NCBI GenBank assembly: GCA_943787365.1
Contig: CALSMD010000001.1
Coordinates: 620,001-684,000 of the forward strand
DNA: 64,000 nt
DNA from: an uncultured Flavobacteriaceae bacterium
GTDB taxonomy: Bacteria > Bacteroidota > Bacteroidia > Flavobacteriales > Flavobacteriaceae
Direction: 5' to 3'
The position numbers were made by a program, and so were the translations under genes. Within the stretch, counting starts at the first letter, position 1. Each line of letters starts with the position of its first letter. Of the stretch, positions 63,124 through 64,000 are shown piece after piece. The notes below the pieces were generated by a model, which ran no database searches, was not told where the DNA came from, and worked only from the letters and a program-made list of their open reading frames with translations.

Positions 63124-64000
63124 ATGAAAAATATTCTTTTTTATATCAGTTTAACGTCTCTGTTTATTGGTTCCAGTCAATCTATTGAAGTCCCTGTAGA
63201 TACGATGGTGACCACCACCCACTCCACAACCGTAAAAGGTGTGAAATTTGATTATACTGCTGAAACGGGCATGCAGCCCGTTTGGGATAAAGAAGGGATG
63301 CCAATCGCTAGTTTGTTTTACACCTATTACACGCTAAACAACGTGAAAAATAGGGCGACACGTCCCTTAATCATCTCCTTTAACGGAGGTCCAGGATCGG
63401 CGTCCGTTTGGATGCATGTTGCCTATACAGGCCCTCGTATTTTAAATGTTGATTCTGAAGGCTATCCTGTTCAGCCTTATGGATTTAAAAACAATCCAAA
63501 TTCTATTTTAGACGAAGCGGATATTGTTTTTGTCAATCCTGTAAATACCGCTTATTCCAGAATGCTTCCTAACAAAGAAGGGGAAATGCCCGATCGAGAA
63601 CAATTTTTTGGAATCAATGAAGACATCAAATATTTAGCAGGGTGGATCAACACATTTGTAAGTCGAAAAAATAGATGGGAATCTCCTAAATACATCATTG
63701 GCGAAAGTTATGGCGGCACCCGTGTGATGGGCTTGTCTTTAGAACTCCAACAAAACCAATGGATGTACTTAAATGGCGTGATCTTAGTATCTCCCGCAGA
63801 TTATAAAGTCTTACGTGTTGGAGGCCCCGTTTCCTCCGCATTGAACCTCCCTTATTATACCGCAACCGCATGGTATCACAATAAATTACCAGAGGCACTT
63901 CAATCCAAAGATTTATTAGACATTCTTCCAGAATCCGAAGCCTATGCCATTGATACACTCATACCCGCATTGGCAAAAGGTGGCTTTATTGACGCTGCTG
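63124..64000 (+). CDS. S10 family serine carboxypeptidase, cut by the window end
   Basis: The first 292 residues are visible. Signal peptide ILFYISLTSLFIGSSQS; FDYTAETGMQPVWDKEGMPI; the oxyanion segment LIISFNGGPGSASVWMHVAY; and the catalytic Ser in IIGESYGGTRVMGLS (about residue 197). The Asp and His of the triad lie beyond the window. S10 carboxypeptidases remove C-terminal residues from peptides, here probably in the periplasm or outside. It begins 64 bases after the DUF2007 stop. The frame remains open to base 64000. Confidence 0.9.
   Translation, partial: MKNILFYISLTSLFIGSSQSIEVPVDTMVTTTHSTTVKGVKFDYTAETGMQPVWDKEGMPIASLFYTYYTLNNVKNRATRPLIISFNGGPGSASVWMHVAYTGPRILNVDSEGYPVQPYGFKNNPNSILDEADIVFVNPVNTAYSRMLPNKEGEMPDREQFFGINEDIKYLAGWINTFVSRKNRWESPKYIIGESYGGTRVMGLSLELQQNQWMYLNGVILVSPADYKVLRVGGPVSSALNLPYYTATAWYHNKLPEALQSKDLLDILPESEAYAIDTLIPALAKGGFIDAA

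Overview
The window looks like the chromosome of a marine-type member of the Flavobacteriaceae (Bacteroidota). The reasons are the family content (a subtilase with a type IX secretion-like tail, a PorV/PorQ-like protein, DUF2795 beside secA, a LETM1-like 'biofilm' protein, a GIN-type DUF2807 lipoprotein), the AT-rich spacers, the scarcity of Shine-Dalgarno sequences, frequent TTG starts, and Bacteroidota promoters of the form TTG-N19/20-TAnnTTTG. No rRNA gene, tRNA gene, CRISPR array, intact transposase or integrase was recognised.

Layout. 1-8508: two DUF368 (PopT-type undecaprenyl-phosphate flippase) paralogues, aroE, a DUF349 repeat protein, then a minus-strand block of mazG, a nitronate monooxygenase-like gene, a secreted subtilase and mnmA. 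8509-9333 is a gene-free stretch made of several repeat families. 9334-16272 (minus): yidC, pyrG, a cyclophilin-FKBP fusion and a recQ that lacks the zinc cysteines. 16427-19361 (plus): kdsD, tatC, a CMD/AhpD-like gene and lptB. 19368-20964 (minus): DUF808 and pssA. 21085-30259 (plus): PorV/PorQ-like, DUF4105, a Uup-like ABC-F ATPase, a decayed methyltransferase, a PduO-type cobalamin adenosyltransferase, DUF2795 and secA.

30260-32830 is the first accessory island: a leader repeat, an exported protein of unknown function, a palindromic spacer, a retropepsin-like protease, a gene fragment and REP-like hairpins. 32750-39270 is a fatty-acid beta-oxidation operon (marR, HADH-ECH fusion, thiolase, acyl-CoA dehydrogenase) under a promoter bracketed by two identical palindromes. 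It is interrupted by a four-helix-bundle gene lying between purine-rich and pyrimidine-rich arms. 39503-53061 holds an M1 peptidase, a large BNR/VPS10-type beta-propeller protein, sodC, LETM1-like, DUF1456, DUF1684, a sigma factor with a membrane partner, an acyltransferase, a CoA-type Nudix hydrolase, a lipoprotein cyclophilin and an M3 peptidase.

53062-58243 is the second accessory island. It has the same 80-base leader repeat as the first (78 of 80 identical), then a broken lipoprotein gene with a small membrane protein behind it (a possible toxin/immunity pair), a palindromic spacer, an NHL-repeat lipoprotein, another palindromic spacer and a large inverted repeat. 58244-64000: oxyR with both redox cysteines, a small conserved protein, DUF4442, a padR-PspC-DUF2807-DUF2007 envelope-stress-like operon, and the start of an S10 serine carboxypeptidase that runs off the window.

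The most unusual signal is that the two islands share one leader repeat and the same style of gene-sized modules separated by imperfect palindromes of about 120-130 bases that begin at ACAAC and, where complete, end at GTTGT. This resembles a cassette array without a visible recombinase. A second unusual signal is the purine-arm/pyrimidine-arm element, which occurs empty in two places and loaded with a four-helix-bundle gene in a third.
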